Below are positions 9,069 through 18,203 of a stretch of DNA of 43,867 bases, in pieces. Source of the DNA: Candidatus Azobacteroides sp. Lineage in GTDB: Bacteria; Bacteroidota; Bacteroidia; Bacteroidales; Azobacteroidaceae. The stretch spans positions 1 through 43,867 of the forward strand of contig WRFY01000112.1 of assembly GCA_009783445.1 (NCBI GenBank), read 5' to 3'. Positions within the stretch are counted from its first letter, which is position 1, and each line of letters starts with the position of its first letter. Position numbers and translations under genes: made by a program. The notes under the pieces were generated by a model, which was not told where the DNA came from, ran no database searches, and saw only the letters and a program-made list of their open reading frames with translations.

Positions 9069-10562
9069 CTATACAATTTTAATTTTTGCTTTTTGAATAA
9101 CTTTCCATTTCCCGTCAACTTGTTGTTGAGCTATGCCTTCCTCCACTTCGAGGTGTTGCCCGCGGGGAAAGATTTGTTTTTCGCAACCGGCCAGATTGCT
9201 TGGACGGTCGATGACTCGGCGATATGCTCCTTTGTAAATAGCAAATAAGGCTGTCGAAGTATCGCGGAGCTTCAGTTCATAGATGGTTTCATCGGCAGGC
9301 TGCTGGCGAATATTATAAAAAGTTCCCTCAGTAATATCTATCGCATCGGCATACAGCGTATTTACTTCTGCTGTTTGATTGACGATGTTCGTTTTTACTG
9401 GTTCAACGATGCTCGTATCCTTTTTATTATTTTTTATTTGCTGTTTCAAGTCCTCCCGCAATTCCTGAAGATCGAGCCGCGTTATTTTAACGATCGCATC
9501 AATGATCTCTGTTTTATCGTTTTCATTTAACACAAAAGATTGCGATTGCAGCGTCGTTATTCGATTCGATAAATCCGTTATATTTTTTTCAATGCTTCTT
9601 TGCCATTTCTCTAAATCGGTATTATCAAAGCTTGGAGTTACCGGTTCTTTTATTTTTAAATCTCGTTGTCTATAAGAAGAAGAAAATGCCTTTTTTGTAC
9701 GGCGATAAATAATAATCATGCCTCGAAGGATGCGTCTGTAATGCCTTTTGAAAACAATAAATAAGCCTGCGATAAAAGCAACGAATAATAGCCAATACAT
9801 CCATCGTAGACTCGATGCTTCTTCTACTGTTATTTGACATCGGTCGGTTTTGCCATCTATGCGGGCTTCAATAGTGCATTTGCCTGCATCGGAAGCTTTT
9901 ATTTCAATGTCTTTTCCATTGTCTGATTTCTTTACGATGCTTACCTTATTGTTTCCTTCGATCACTTTCCAGTCAATCTTTTTATTTTTGATTTCAGCAT
10001 CGCTGGGATCTATTTTTATAGAAAGCTTTGACGTTTTTCCCACTTTCAAAGAGAGTAGGGTTTTGTTAAGGGATATTTGTTCTATTTTTTTTTCTTGGAA
10101 AATATCCTGATTATTCAAATCCTCTTTTAACGCTTTCGTCACTTTTGAAAAATAAGACTGAAAATCAACTGGTTCGGTAGGTAAAGCGACTAATTTATCT
10201 ATTATTTCAATGGTATTCCAATTCGGATCAAATTTTTCTTTTTTACTTTCGATAAAATTGATCAACAACTCTCCTTTGGGATATTCTTTTAAATCTTGCA
10301 ATAGCAAAACATTATCTGCGGCATTTTTAAGGTTTAAATTTGAAAGCTGCGGCTTAATTCTGGTTTTGTAATCCTCTCTAAGCGTCGAAGACATAGCCGT
10401 ATCAGATTTATCAGCCGTTTTCTTGTCAAAATACCGTTTTGTATAATAACAATTCACATAATCCACTAAATTTTTAAAATCTTCTTCGCTGATATTCCGC
10501 GTAGCGTTGCTTACGCTGTACAGCATAATCAATGATAAGAAAATAACTATCTTTTTCGTCAT
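9069..10562 (-). CDS. Membrane-spanning Ig-like/coiled-coil protein with shared C-terminal domain
   Basis: 497 residues: signal peptide (1-20), helical periplasmic region (about 25-155), bacterial Ig-like BIG2 domain (about 162-247; SLNKTLLSLKVGKTSKL is typical), TM helix (about 253-271) followed by a basic stop-transfer segment, coiled coil (about 313-380), and a C-terminal domain (403-497). That last domain is clearly homologous to residues 190-283 of the protein encoded just upstream; both carry YADAI, VIDRP and LAGCEK. The topology predicts an Ig-like part outside and the shared domain in the cytoplasm. The gene starts 4 bp after the upstream paralogue's stop, suggesting coupled translation and a heteromeric complex. 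Function unknown. Confidence 0.8.
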   Translation of the reverse strand: MTKKIVIFLSLIMLYSVSNATRNISEEDFKNLVDYVNCYYTKRYFDKKTADKSDTAMSSTLREDYKTRIKPQLSNLNLKNAADNVLLLQDLKEYPKGELLINFIESKKEKFDPNWNTIEIIDKLVALPTEPVDFQSYFSKVTKALKEDLNNQDIFQEKKIEQISLNKTLLSLKVGKTSKLSIKIDPSDAEIKNKKIDWKVIEGNNKVSIVKKSDNGKDIEIKASDAGKCTIEARIDGKTDRCQITVEEASSLRWMYWLLFVAFIAGLFIVFKRHYRRILRGMIIIYRRTKKAFSSSYRQRDLKIKEPVTPSFDNTDLEKWQRSIEKNITDLSNRITTLQSQSFVLNENDKTEIIDAIVKITRLDLQELREDLKQQIKNNKKDTSIVEPVKTNIVNQTAEVNTLYADAIDITEGTFYNIRQQPADETIYELKLRDTSTALFAIYKGAYRRVIDRPSNLAGCEKQIFPRGQHLEVEEGIAQQQVDGKWKVIQKAKIKIV

Positions 10563-10566
10563 TTTA

Positions 10567-11418
10567 CTAAATAATTTTTACTTTTAAGGGTTTATCAATG
10601 ATCCATCTTTCGCCCGATTTATGAGCTTCGCCCAGCGCGATTGTTTCCAACGATTTATTGCCTATTACTTCTTTTTCACAACCTGCAAGGTAGTTTGGCC
10701 GATCGATTACACGCTTTTCCGCTCTGGAATAAACCTTGAAAGTAGCGGATAGGGAAAGCGTGTCGGGGAGTTCCAATTCGAAGACCGACATATCGCCCGG
10801 TTGTTGACTCAGGTTGTAAAATTCGCCGTCGTTTATGGCATCGGCATAAAGATTCGCCTTCAGAAGCGTTGAGGATTGCAATGCCGAATGCTCCGCTGTA
10901 GTCTGCGCCTGTTTAGTGGGCAAAGGCGCTTTCGATTCCAATTGTTGCTTTAGCCGTTTGCACACTGCCCTAAGTTTATCGTTTTCTTCTTCTATTGCTT
11001 TAAGATACTGTAGCTTGCTTTCCAATCCGATTCTTTCGCTGCGGAAATATTCGTTTTGGTCTTTCAACTCCCGTATGTGCTTGTTCGTTTTGGAAAGTTG
11101 TTTTTTCGCTTTTAATTTGTTATAAATCAATAAATATATCAACCCGCCTACCGATACGAGCAAAACTCCAAAAATAATAAAAAAGAGCGTCGAATATTCT
11201 ATCAGCCAATCCAATTGATTTATATTTGTATCTCCAGACCTTGAAATGGGTTTGCCGTTGATGCTGTCCGGAGAAGTCGGCTTTTCCATTATAGAAAGCG
11301 TATCCTCCCCTGCAAGAAACCGAATGGTATCTTGTACTTCATTTTTTGAAATATTTTGAGCCTTCATCATGGTTGCCCCCATTATAATGGCCGCCCATAG
11401 TATAACCTTTTTTCTCAT
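10567..11418 (-). CDS. Membrane-spanning coiled-coil protein with shared C-terminal domain
   Basis: 283 residues: signal peptide (1-20), short periplasmic stretch (21-70), one TM helix (about 77-98), a strong cytoplasmic coiled coil (about 100-165), a linker, and a C-terminal domain (190-283). That domain is shared with the downstream neighbour; FYNLSQQPGDMSVFELELPD here pairs with FYNIRQQPADETIYELKLRD there. It lacks the Ig-like domain of its paralogue. Its position right after the Hsp70/actin-like gene suggests that the shared domain contacts one of the two cytoplasmic NTPases. I do not recognise a named family for this domain. Operon member six of ten. Confidence 0.8.
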   Translation of the reverse strand: MRKKVILWAAIIMGATMMKAQNISKNEVQDTIRFLAGEDTLSIMEKPTSPDSINGKPISRSGDTNINQLDWLIEYSTLFFIIFGVLLVSVGGLIYLLIYNKLKAKKQLSKTNKHIRELKDQNEYFRSERIGLESKLQYLKAIEEENDKLRAVCKRLKQQLESKAPLPTKQAQTTAEHSALQSSTLLKANLYADAINDGEFYNLSQQPGDMSVFELELPDTLSLSATFKVYSRAEKRVIDRPNYLAGCEKEVIGNKSLETIALGEAHKSGERWIIDKPLKVKII

Positions 11419-11458
11419 ATATTCAATCCAATAAAAAAATTCATCATTACGTTAATCT

Positions 11459-14400
11459 CTATACCTTTCGAGCCATTTCATGCAAAACTCCGACTAAGGG
11501 ATAGAAAAACAAGGTTTCACTTATTGCTTCGTCGTCTTCTAAACTCTTCTGCTTCCAGTCCAAACCATCTTTGAGCGATTGTTCCAATTCTATTTTGTCT
11601 ATACAAATCTCTTTTACTTTTCTCAAAATGCTTGATTCGGCAGTCAGCTTATTGGTGAAGAAATTATTGTTGTCTTCATGCAGTTTAAAAAGAAATTCCA
11701 CAAATTCGCTTACTTGCTTTACTACATTTTCTTTTATTTCGTTTGTTAACTCGGAATATTTGATTGTTTGATTTGCATAGTAGTCGAAATGATCGCCGAT
11801 AAAAGTATATTTTATTCCCTCAATACTGTCGTACGCCTGTTTAACCGGTTCCAGAATTCCGCCTTTGCACGTCGCTTTTTTAGGGTTTTCCTCCATAATG
11901 ACCGTCAGTTTACCGCTATTGTCGTTGTAAACGCCATCGAAAATTAATTTAGCAAACCGAGCGATCATCTCAACATCGCCCGACAGTGCATAGAGGGTTT
12001 TAGAGCCATTGCCGCTGAACGCTAACGTCAGCGGTTTTTTCAATTGTTTTGCTTTCATGGATTTAGCAATGAAATACAAAATAGCGCCGTAAAACACGGT
12101 AAACACATAACGCAAGCGGTCGTTGGCCGACAATTGTTCTAGAAAATTCAAGGCTTCATTGCCGTTCACTTCTTTGTTCCCTATCAATGAAAAAAAGAAT
12201 GCGACAATATCGGGCGATTTCTTTTTTCGTTCGATTTCTTTTAAAACGCTTTCCAATTTTTCCAATCCATTGGCACGCAATACCCTTGCAAATTGATCCT
12301 TGTATTGCCGCACAAAACCATTGTTGTCGGAATTCCAATTATAAGCGTCTCCAAAAAGCGCTTCAGAAGCAAAGCGGAACGAGAGCAACATTTTCGGCAA
12401 TCGATCTTCCACTACATATACATCGGTTGTACTTCCGCCCACATCAATGGTCACAACTTCCCTCTGCGCACCTTGCGTCCTACTGTAATATTGGTAAGGC
12501 GCTGCCGATTCGGAAATAGAGATCACATTGGCGTTTGCTTCGCCTCCAAAATATTCTCCATACAAACTATTCCATATACTGTTGAATCGGTTGACCCGCC
12601 CTTCATCCATGCTGGCTGGATAGAACCAGATAATTTTCGTAGCTTCCAGATTTCCGTCGTTTAATAAGACTTTATTGCGCATCAACAAAAACAGATTTTC
12701 CAGATACAAACGCACCAATTTATTTGGAACGGCATTCCATTTCAATCCTGTTTTCAATTCATTGTATTTGGGAAAAGCGTCTTTTTCGTAAAGGAAAGGC
12801 ACATTCCCGTCGACTAATGCATAAGGCGTTTTGTCGTAATCAATGCCGGAATATTCGGCAAAAGCCGTACGCATGGGGAAAGTATATTGCGTATTTTCAG
12901 CAATTAAATCTGGAATAAAATTGTGATCAAAAGCCGCTTCAATATCGGGATTGAAGAAAGTGCTGTGCAATTTGTGCAACTGTCTTTCATTGGCAAGGAT
13001 ATTAAAAGTTTCTGGGCTGCTTTGATCTAAAGAATATTCGATGTGCGTATTCGTAGTGCCGAAATCAATGGCAAATGTAAATTGCTTCCGTGCATGATGC
13101 GTCGAAAATTTAGGGATAAGCGCTCCTTTGACGTTGCCCACCTGAACGCTTATCCGATCGAAATTATCGTGAACGGCATAAGCTTCAATGCTGCTTTTCG
13201 CATTTTCCATATCTTTCTTGTCCCTTATGCAGTGCGCTTGTTCGGCTATACTTCTATTTCCATCGAAACAAGTCAATTTTATATTCCGGACTCCTGTACT
13301 TTTCGTATCGAGATCGAACAAGGCAATGCGGTAACGTTTATTTACTTTTTCAGGGAAACGCACCAAAGGCATAATGCCCAGACCGAACGTTTTATTCATC
13401 AAATAGCCGTCGTTGTATTCCGGGTCTGCCAAAACGCCTTCAAAGTAGGTGCGCCGATAGGTAATAGAGGCATTGTTCTGGATTGGAATACGCAAGATAA
13501 CCGTAATGCCTGCGGCATTGTCTTCCAATTCAAACATTTTTTTTCCGTCTTTCAATAGGCCTTGTAATTGTTCGACCGTAAAAAATTGGAAAAATAAATC
13601 GGTTAAGGGCAACAAAAAACCAAAATTTTTACCTTTTTCATCACCGGATTTGGGAAGATTTCCATCGAAAAAACTTTCGCTATTGACTTTGTAAGGCATT
13701 CGCACGATTGTATCTTCCAGAAAATCGCCGATGGTGAGGTAAGGATATTTCGATTCGTCTTTAGGCAAAGTCCTTTCCTGTAAAGGACGCGGGTCGCAAT
13801 ACGGAACTCGGGTGTCTTTATCCCATTTATCTTTGACATAAATAGTAGGGTAGGTATAAGTGTTCACCGGCAATACCAACGGAGCAAGATCGTTGATGGT
13901 ATAAGGAGAATCAATGACAAAACCGCTCTTGTTTTGTATATCAACAGGCTTTTGTATCCATTTCTTTAAGGTGAGGCCTTCGATTACCTGCACCGTATGT
14001 TCTGCGTCGTTGACTGTTATATCGGCGTACTCGTTTCCATCCATATCCGACGCATTCAAAGCTCGAATCGCGGCTTGCTCTTTAGGAGCTAACTTTTTGA
14101 AATTTTCGTTTAAATACTCATTGACTTCTTTAAATAATTCAGGAAATTCCTTGTATTTTTTTTGCAACAAATACCAGTATTTCTGATATTCCAAATCTCT
14201 TCTATACAGAGGACAGTAGTTTTTGTCAAAAGAATGATCGTTACCAAAACAGATCACATCCGACACATAACTCAAGTCGTTCGCCGAAGTAAAAAACAAC
14301 GTTGCGGGCGAAGTTGCTCCTATGATATTGATTTTGGCCGGTCCTTCAATAAAATTCAAAAAGTACATTTGCTGCATTTTATCGAAATTATATGCCTTTC

Positions 14401-14803
14401 CGTCTTGTTTCAAATAAAGGTCATAAGTTCGACCCAATTGTTGATGTTCGGGATGGGAAGAATTCAACAATTCTTGCAAATCGTTTTCTTTGTCCCAACA
14501 TATTATTTCGATTTTATTTTTGTACTTGTCCATGTTAAAAAAGATTTGCCCTACATCAAAACAGTCGGATACCATTTTGTGGTGAATGCTGTCGCCGTCT
14601 ATTCCCAATTTGAGTACTTTTTTAAAAGCGGTCTTCAATAAATCGATTCTTGCAAAAGGCGAAGGAATAGAGGTAATTTCGCTTTTGGGCGAACTTTCTG
14701 CCATTTCTTCCATCACTTTCGAACTGTATTTGGTCGTAGCATCACCCTGCCAACCGCTACAGTTGCCCACTCCTTGCTTATGTAATCTGAATATATAGCT
14801 CAT
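11459..14803 (-). CDS. Large protein with Hsp70/actin-type ATPase core
   Basis: 1114 residues. The ATPase core of the actin/Hsp70/sugar-kinase fold lies in the C-terminal half. Phosphate-1 loop is DFGTTNT (580-586), phosphate-2 is DVGGSTTDVYV (787-797), and the adenosine motif is SGNGSKT (930-936). The first 570 residues have no motif I recognise, and about 165 residues follow the core. No signal peptide or TM helix is seen, so it should be cytoplasmic. It starts 6 bp after the tubulin-like gene, implying coupled expression. Large Hsp70-like proteins of the SrfB type are a possible relative by size, but I cannot confirm this. Polymerisation or chaperone activity is equally possible. Confidence 0.85.
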   Translation of the reverse strand: MSYIFRLHKQGVGNCSGWQGDATTKYSSKVMEEMAESSPKSEITSIPSPFARIDLLKTAFKKVLKLGIDGDSIHHKMVSDCFDVGQIFFNMDKYKNKIEIICWDKENDLQELLNSSHPEHQQLGRTYDLYLKQDGKAYNFDKMQQMYFLNFIEGPAKINIIGATSPATLFFTSANDLSYVSDVICFGNDHSFDKNYCPLYRRDLEYQKYWYLLQKKYKEFPELFKEVNEYLNENFKKLAPKEQAAIRALNASDMDGNEYADITVNDAEHTVQVIEGLTLKKWIQKPVDIQNKSGFVIDSPYTINDLAPLVLPVNTYTYPTIYVKDKWDKDTRVPYCDPRPLQERTLPKDESKYPYLTIGDFLEDTIVRMPYKVNSESFFDGNLPKSGDEKGKNFGFLLPLTDLFFQFFTVEQLQGLLKDGKKMFELEDNAAGITVILRIPIQNNASITYRRTYFEGVLADPEYNDGYLMNKTFGLGIMPLVRFPEKVNKRYRIALFDLDTKSTGVRNIKLTCFDGNRSIAEQAHCIRDKKDMENAKSSIEAYAVHDNFDRISVQVGNVKGALIPKFSTHHARKQFTFAIDFGTTNTHIEYSLDQSSPETFNILANERQLHKLHSTFFNPDIEAAFDHNFIPDLIAENTQYTFPMRTAFAEYSGIDYDKTPYALVDGNVPFLYEKDAFPKYNELKTGLKWNAVPNKLVRLYLENLFLLMRNKVLLNDGNLEATKIIWFYPASMDEGRVNRFNSIWNSLYGEYFGGEANANVISISESAAPYQYYSRTQGAQREVVTIDVGGSTTDVYVVEDRLPKMLLSFRFASEALFGDAYNWNSDNNGFVRQYKDQFARVLRANGLEKLESVLKEIERKKKSPDIVAFFFSLIGNKEVNGNEALNFLEQLSANDRLRYVFTVFYGAILYFIAKSMKAKQLKKPLTLAFSGNGSKTLYALSGDVEMIARFAKLIFDGVYNDNSGKLTVIMEENPKKATCKGGILEPVKQAYDSIEGIKYTFIGDHFDYYANQTIKYSELTNEIKENVVKQVSEFVEFLFKLHEDNNNFFTNKLTAESSILRKVKEICIDKIELEQSLKDGLDWKQKSLEDDEAISETLFFYPLVGVLHEMARKV

Positions 14804-14809
14804 GTTTTT

Positions 14810-16258
14810 TTACAATCTGAATTTTGATTTAACTAATTTGTCTGTCGCCTGGTAAAAAAGTTCCAGAAAACTATGCAATACTTTGGAATCGTTGTCTTTT
14901 ATCTTGGCTTGCATATCATTTAACGTGTCGTTGAATAAGTCGTAATTCGATTTGAGACTCATTACTTTGGCGGGCGATTCACCTTTTATCAGCGCAAACA
15001 CATCTTTCTTAGCGTTCAGATCGTAAGGAGAAAAGGCGCGTGAGTTGGAACTCATTTCGGAGAGCCATTCGAGGTACGCATTTTTCACGCCTGTCAAATC
15101 TGATTGAAAATATTGTCCTTTGATAAAATTATCGTCAAACTTATGATTTTTTGCCCACGGTTGATACCGATACGAATTGCTTATCTGCTCGTTCAGGTAT
15201 TTGCAAAACAGCAGAAATTGCGTCATTGGTTTTTTTATCGTCTGATTGGTTATTTGGCACAAATCATTGAACAGGATGGATTTCGATTCCCTTTCGATTC
15301 CAAATTCTTTATAAGTCGTATTTTTCACATTGCCGTCTACTGTTTGAAAACTACTATCCGGTTGTGAAGCAAAATCAACGATTGCTAAAGCTGCCGCTAA
15401 TTCTACAAAATGCGCTTCGTTGCGTTGCGTATCGCCTCCTTCCGAATTTTCGTAATGCTTTGTTATACTGTCGGCTATGTAATAAAGCGAATTAACTTCA
15501 GTCAGATTCGTGTCGTAATACGATAATGCCGCTTTTGCTTTGGAAATAAAAGTGGTAGAATCGATTTCGCTATCTTCTTTGTATTTTACGTCGAAGTACG
15601 GCAATACGGTAACCGCGCCAATCGGCACATTGCGCACCAAGTCGTTTTCTCCTTTATTTTTCGATTTTCGGAGTTCTTTGACCAGAAGCGGGAACCCGCT
15701 CGCGCCTGTTCCGCCAAAAATGGAACTGACTACAAAAACCCGATCGCCTTGTTTTACGGAACTTTCAAAAGCTTTGTACTCGTCGGAAAACGAAAATTGA
15801 TTCAGTACCACGCTGCCGATATTGGGATTGCCTTTGAACCCCACTTCCATAGTAGATTCCAGATTTTTTTCGGAAAATAACATCGAAACCAATGCATGAT
15901 TGGCATTTTCATTGCCTTTTTCATCCACCATCCACGACAAGCCGATGTAATCCTTGAATTTTACATCTTTTGTGTTTTGCACGGGAATTCGTCCCGAAGG
16001 AACAATATCCATATTGATTTTTGTATTGAAAAAACCGTTTTTGGAGGCATTGTCCACATCAATACTGTTGCGTACTTTTACATAATCCTGCATCAATTTT
16101 ATAGTACGGGTTAAATCTGCAGCCGCCAGATCGGGGTCAATAATAATCGGCGCCACTTCGTCGGCATTTATTTTTACGCCGGCAGCCATCAATAGGGTAA
16201 GCGATTTCAATACGCGCGCCCCTGTTCCCCCTATTCCGAATACATATAATTTACTCAT
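14810..16258 (-). CDS. Tubulin/FtsZ-like GTPase (Tubulin_2-like)
   Basis: 482 residues. The N-terminal glycine-rich loop GIGGTGARV (8-16) matches the first nucleotide-binding loop of FtsZ/tubulin proteins. The diagnostic signature loop appears as FGGTGASG (181-188) after a hydrophobic strand (VFVVSS), close to the FtsZ form GGGTGTG. A later AIVDFA segment (about 293-298) could be the T7-like catalytic loop, although the usual asparagine is missing. About 180 C-terminal residues are divergent. No membrane segment is seen. This is not FtsZ itself: length and sequence differ, and no cell-division genes are nearby. It is operon member three, immediately before the Hsp70/actin-like gene. Confidence 0.85.
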   Translation of the reverse strand: MSKLYVFGIGGTGARVLKSLTLLMAAGVKINADEVAPIIIDPDLAAADLTRTIKLMQDYVKVRNSIDVDNASKNGFFNTKINMDIVPSGRIPVQNTKDVKFKDYIGLSWMVDEKGNENANHALVSMLFSEKNLESTMEVGFKGNPNIGSVVLNQFSFSDEYKAFESSVKQGDRVFVVSSIFGGTGASGFPLLVKELRKSKNKGENDLVRNVPIGAVTVLPYFDVKYKEDSEIDSTTFISKAKAALSYYDTNLTEVNSLYYIADSITKHYENSEGGDTQRNEAHFVELAAALAIVDFASQPDSSFQTVDGNVKNTTYKEFGIERESKSILFNDLCQITNQTIKKPMTQFLLFCKYLNEQISNSYRYQPWAKNHKFDDNFIKGQYFQSDLTGVKNAYLEWLSEMSSNSRAFSPYDLNAKKDVFALIKGESPAKVMSLKSNYDLFNDTLNDMQAKIKDNDSKVLHSFLELFYQATDKLVKSKFRL

Positions 16259-16281
16259 ATCTTTATATCAATGATGAATGA

Positions 16282-16695
16282 TCAAAAAGGCGTACGACTT
16301 GCATTTCGACTCTTCCATTTGATGCCTATTGAAAAAGCAAATGAAAAAACAAATGTCCACAAGGCATTGGCCATTGAAAAAGAGATAAATTCCATAGCCG
16401 AAAACGGCGAGTCCTGATTTTGTTCTGCATACATACTATCAATTGCATCGTTCGCTCTGAAATAAGCAATGCCGAAATTGATTAGGCAAACAACCAAAAC
16501 CATCAATAACCAATGATACCATCTGTTAAATCGCGGATGATTGATCAGATAATAATAGACTATCATCCCTATTAACGATAGCAATACCATGCACCAGCCT
16601 ACTGGAACGTACACGGCTTCCGAATTGTACAGTTCATTTGCAAGGTCAGTCTGACCGGTGATTAATTCATACAAATTGGCAAAGAGATCATTCAT
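16282..16695 (-). CDS. Small membrane protein, about three TM helices
   Basis: 137 residues with hydrophobic helices at roughly 29-50, 60-79 and 105-125, and a basic C-terminus (KWKSRNASR). No known domain is recognised. It lies between the vWA lipoprotein and the tubulin-like gene with gaps of about 20 bp on both sides, so it is very likely part of the same operon. A membrane anchor or docking site for the cytoplasmic NTPases is the simplest inference. The start is the ATG that gives MNDLF. Confidence 0.7.
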   Translation of the reverse strand: MNDLFANLYELITGQTDLANELYNSEAVYVPVGWCMVLLSLIGMIVYYYLINHPRFNRWYHWLLMVLVVCLINFGIAYFRANDAIDSMYAEQNQDSPFSAMEFISFSMANALWTFVFSFAFSIGIKWKSRNASRTPF

Positions 16696-16714
16696 GTTTT
16701 TTTCTTTAGGTTAA

Positions 16715-18058
16715 TTATTTTATTGATATGGAACATTCAAAAAAGTGATTGTCGTCTGGATAGATGATTTTATAAGCCTCTTCTATCCCTGCAACCCAAT
16801 ACTTAAGACCAAAAGTTTGGCCGACTAACCGACTTTCGGTTGTATCGTCTTCGGTACTGCTGTCGTTCACCCATTGGGGTATTTGTTTTTTCAACACGAA
16901 CGACACATTGGAAACTGATTTGGTTTTCGCCTCCAATACAATGATATGAGTGGGATTGTGGGAATTGATGATTCTCCAATCATTGGGCTTGATTTCGTTT
17001 TTACTCGCAGGAATAATTTCGGTGATGTCGAAATTGTCAGTCGTCACGATATAATTGGCTGGATTCGTGAGATAGTCATTCTCTGCCTGAATAGAACTGA
17101 AATCGACGGCGACGGCAAAAGTCAATAAATTATTTTTGTTGTCCAATTTGACATCTCGTATGCCGTGAACATAATCTTTGGCGCTTGCCGTGCGATCCGG
17201 TTTGAATCGTCCCTGGCTAAACGAAGAAAGCAAAACCGAATAATAGATATTTTTCGGATCTTCGAACGATAGCACATATTTATTTTCGAAACCTTCTATT
17301 TTATTCTCTTTCAATTCGATATTTTTATTAAAATCGGCAAGAAGATCCGGATCCGCCATAATACATATATAATACGGTCGTTCCATATTGATCATAAATC
17401 CTTTATTATCTCCCGTATAGGGATAATATTTTCCATTGAATTTCGATTTCATTTTTACAATGGTGGTTGCTAATTTTATCTGGTCGTTTTTCCATTTGCT
17501 CAAGAAAGCGTCTTTCGTCAAACTTTTTTCATCGTTCAATAATTCGACTGTATTCGACGAACCGTGAATGGAATAAATACAGTCGGAAAATAAAATAGAA
17601 ATCGTATGATTATCTGTTTGTTTCAATATCATTTTGAATATTTGGTTCAAATTGGTACTTAGCCAATCTTTCTTTTCCTGCCCCTTCCTCCAAATGACCT
17701 CAATATCCTGAGAAAAAGCGGCCAAATCCTTTTTTGTATCGGATTCTTTGATTCCATTATTGATGAAAAATACTTTAATGCTATCTTCATTGTAATGATA
17801 TTTGAGTAATACCAGCAAATCGCGAATAGCTCCTTTGAACTCGGTTTTACCCTTTACATAGCCGTCCATACTGCCGGAGTTCTCTATGTACACATGGATA
17901 TTGGGAACAACGCGCGGGACGGTGTCTACAGGAACAGGATTTTCAATCTCTGTTTCCCTTGCAGGTTTTCGTTCCCCTCTTCGTTCGCAGCTCCAAAAAA
18001 ATATGCCAATTACCACAAGCAACATATATAATGCGCTTTGTTTTCTGGTTTTTTTCAT
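16715..18058 (-). CDS. von Willebrand A-like lipoprotein
   Basis: 447 residues and first gene of the ten-gene operon. A lipoprotein signal ends at C24 (FFWSC), then a Pro/Glu linker, then a vWA-like domain from about residue 52. The metal-site motif reads ENSGS (59-63) in place of the usual DxSxS; a conserved-looking threonine lies at about 135 and SDC at 158-160, consistent with a MIDAS-like site. Residues beyond about 270 form a beta-rich region with no recognised domain. The lipid anchor places it outside the cytoplasm. vWA proteins often bind proteins through a metal ion, so it may be the extracytoplasmic sensor or scaffold of the system. The first acidic residue being E rather than D leaves metal binding uncertain. 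Confidence 0.8.
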   Translation of the reverse strand: MKKTRKQSALYMLLVVIGIFFWSCERRGERKPARETEIENPVPVDTVPRVVPNIHVYIENSGSMDGYVKGKTEFKGAIRDLLVLLKYHYNEDSIKVFFINNGIKESDTKKDLAAFSQDIEVIWRKGQEKKDWLSTNLNQIFKMILKQTDNHTISILFSDCIYSIHGSSNTVELLNDEKSLTKDAFLSKWKNDQIKLATTIVKMKSKFNGKYYPYTGDNKGFMINMERPYYICIMADPDLLADFNKNIELKENKIEGFENKYVLSFEDPKNIYYSVLLSSFSQGRFKPDRTASAKDYVHGIRDVKLDNKNNLLTFAVAVDFSSIQAENDYLTNPANYIVTTDNFDITEIIPASKNEIKPNDWRIINSHNPTHIIVLEAKTKSVSNVSFVLKKQIPQWVNDSSTEDDTTESRLVGQTFGLKYWVAGIEEAYKIIYPDDNHFFECSISIK

Positions 18059-18108
18059 AATAATTATATTCGTTATTTTGTATTATTTTTCCCTTGAACT
18101 ACATTAGG

Positions 18109-18116
18109 CAAAATTA
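18109..18116 (-). promoter_or_regulatory. -7 box for the ten-gene operon
   Basis: The minus strand reads TAATTTTG, a full match to TAnnTTTG, about 50 nt upstream of the vWA gene ATG. No good -33 TTTG was found at normal spacing. I saw no equivalent box in the gaps I checked inside the operon, supporting a single long transcript. Confidence 0.5.
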
Positions 18117-18203
18117 AATATAATTTCTGAAATAGAAATAAAAAAAATGTCAAAGATGTTTACAGGAAAAGAATGATTTCTTTGCGCTTCTTTTGCTATC
18201 AGC

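Noticed and set aside
11459-16258. Plasmid or phage partition system (ParM/TubZ/PhuZ type)
   Set aside because: The NTPases are much larger than partition proteins and sit with envelope proteins; no centromere-like iterons, DNA-binding adaptor, integrase or replication gene is near.
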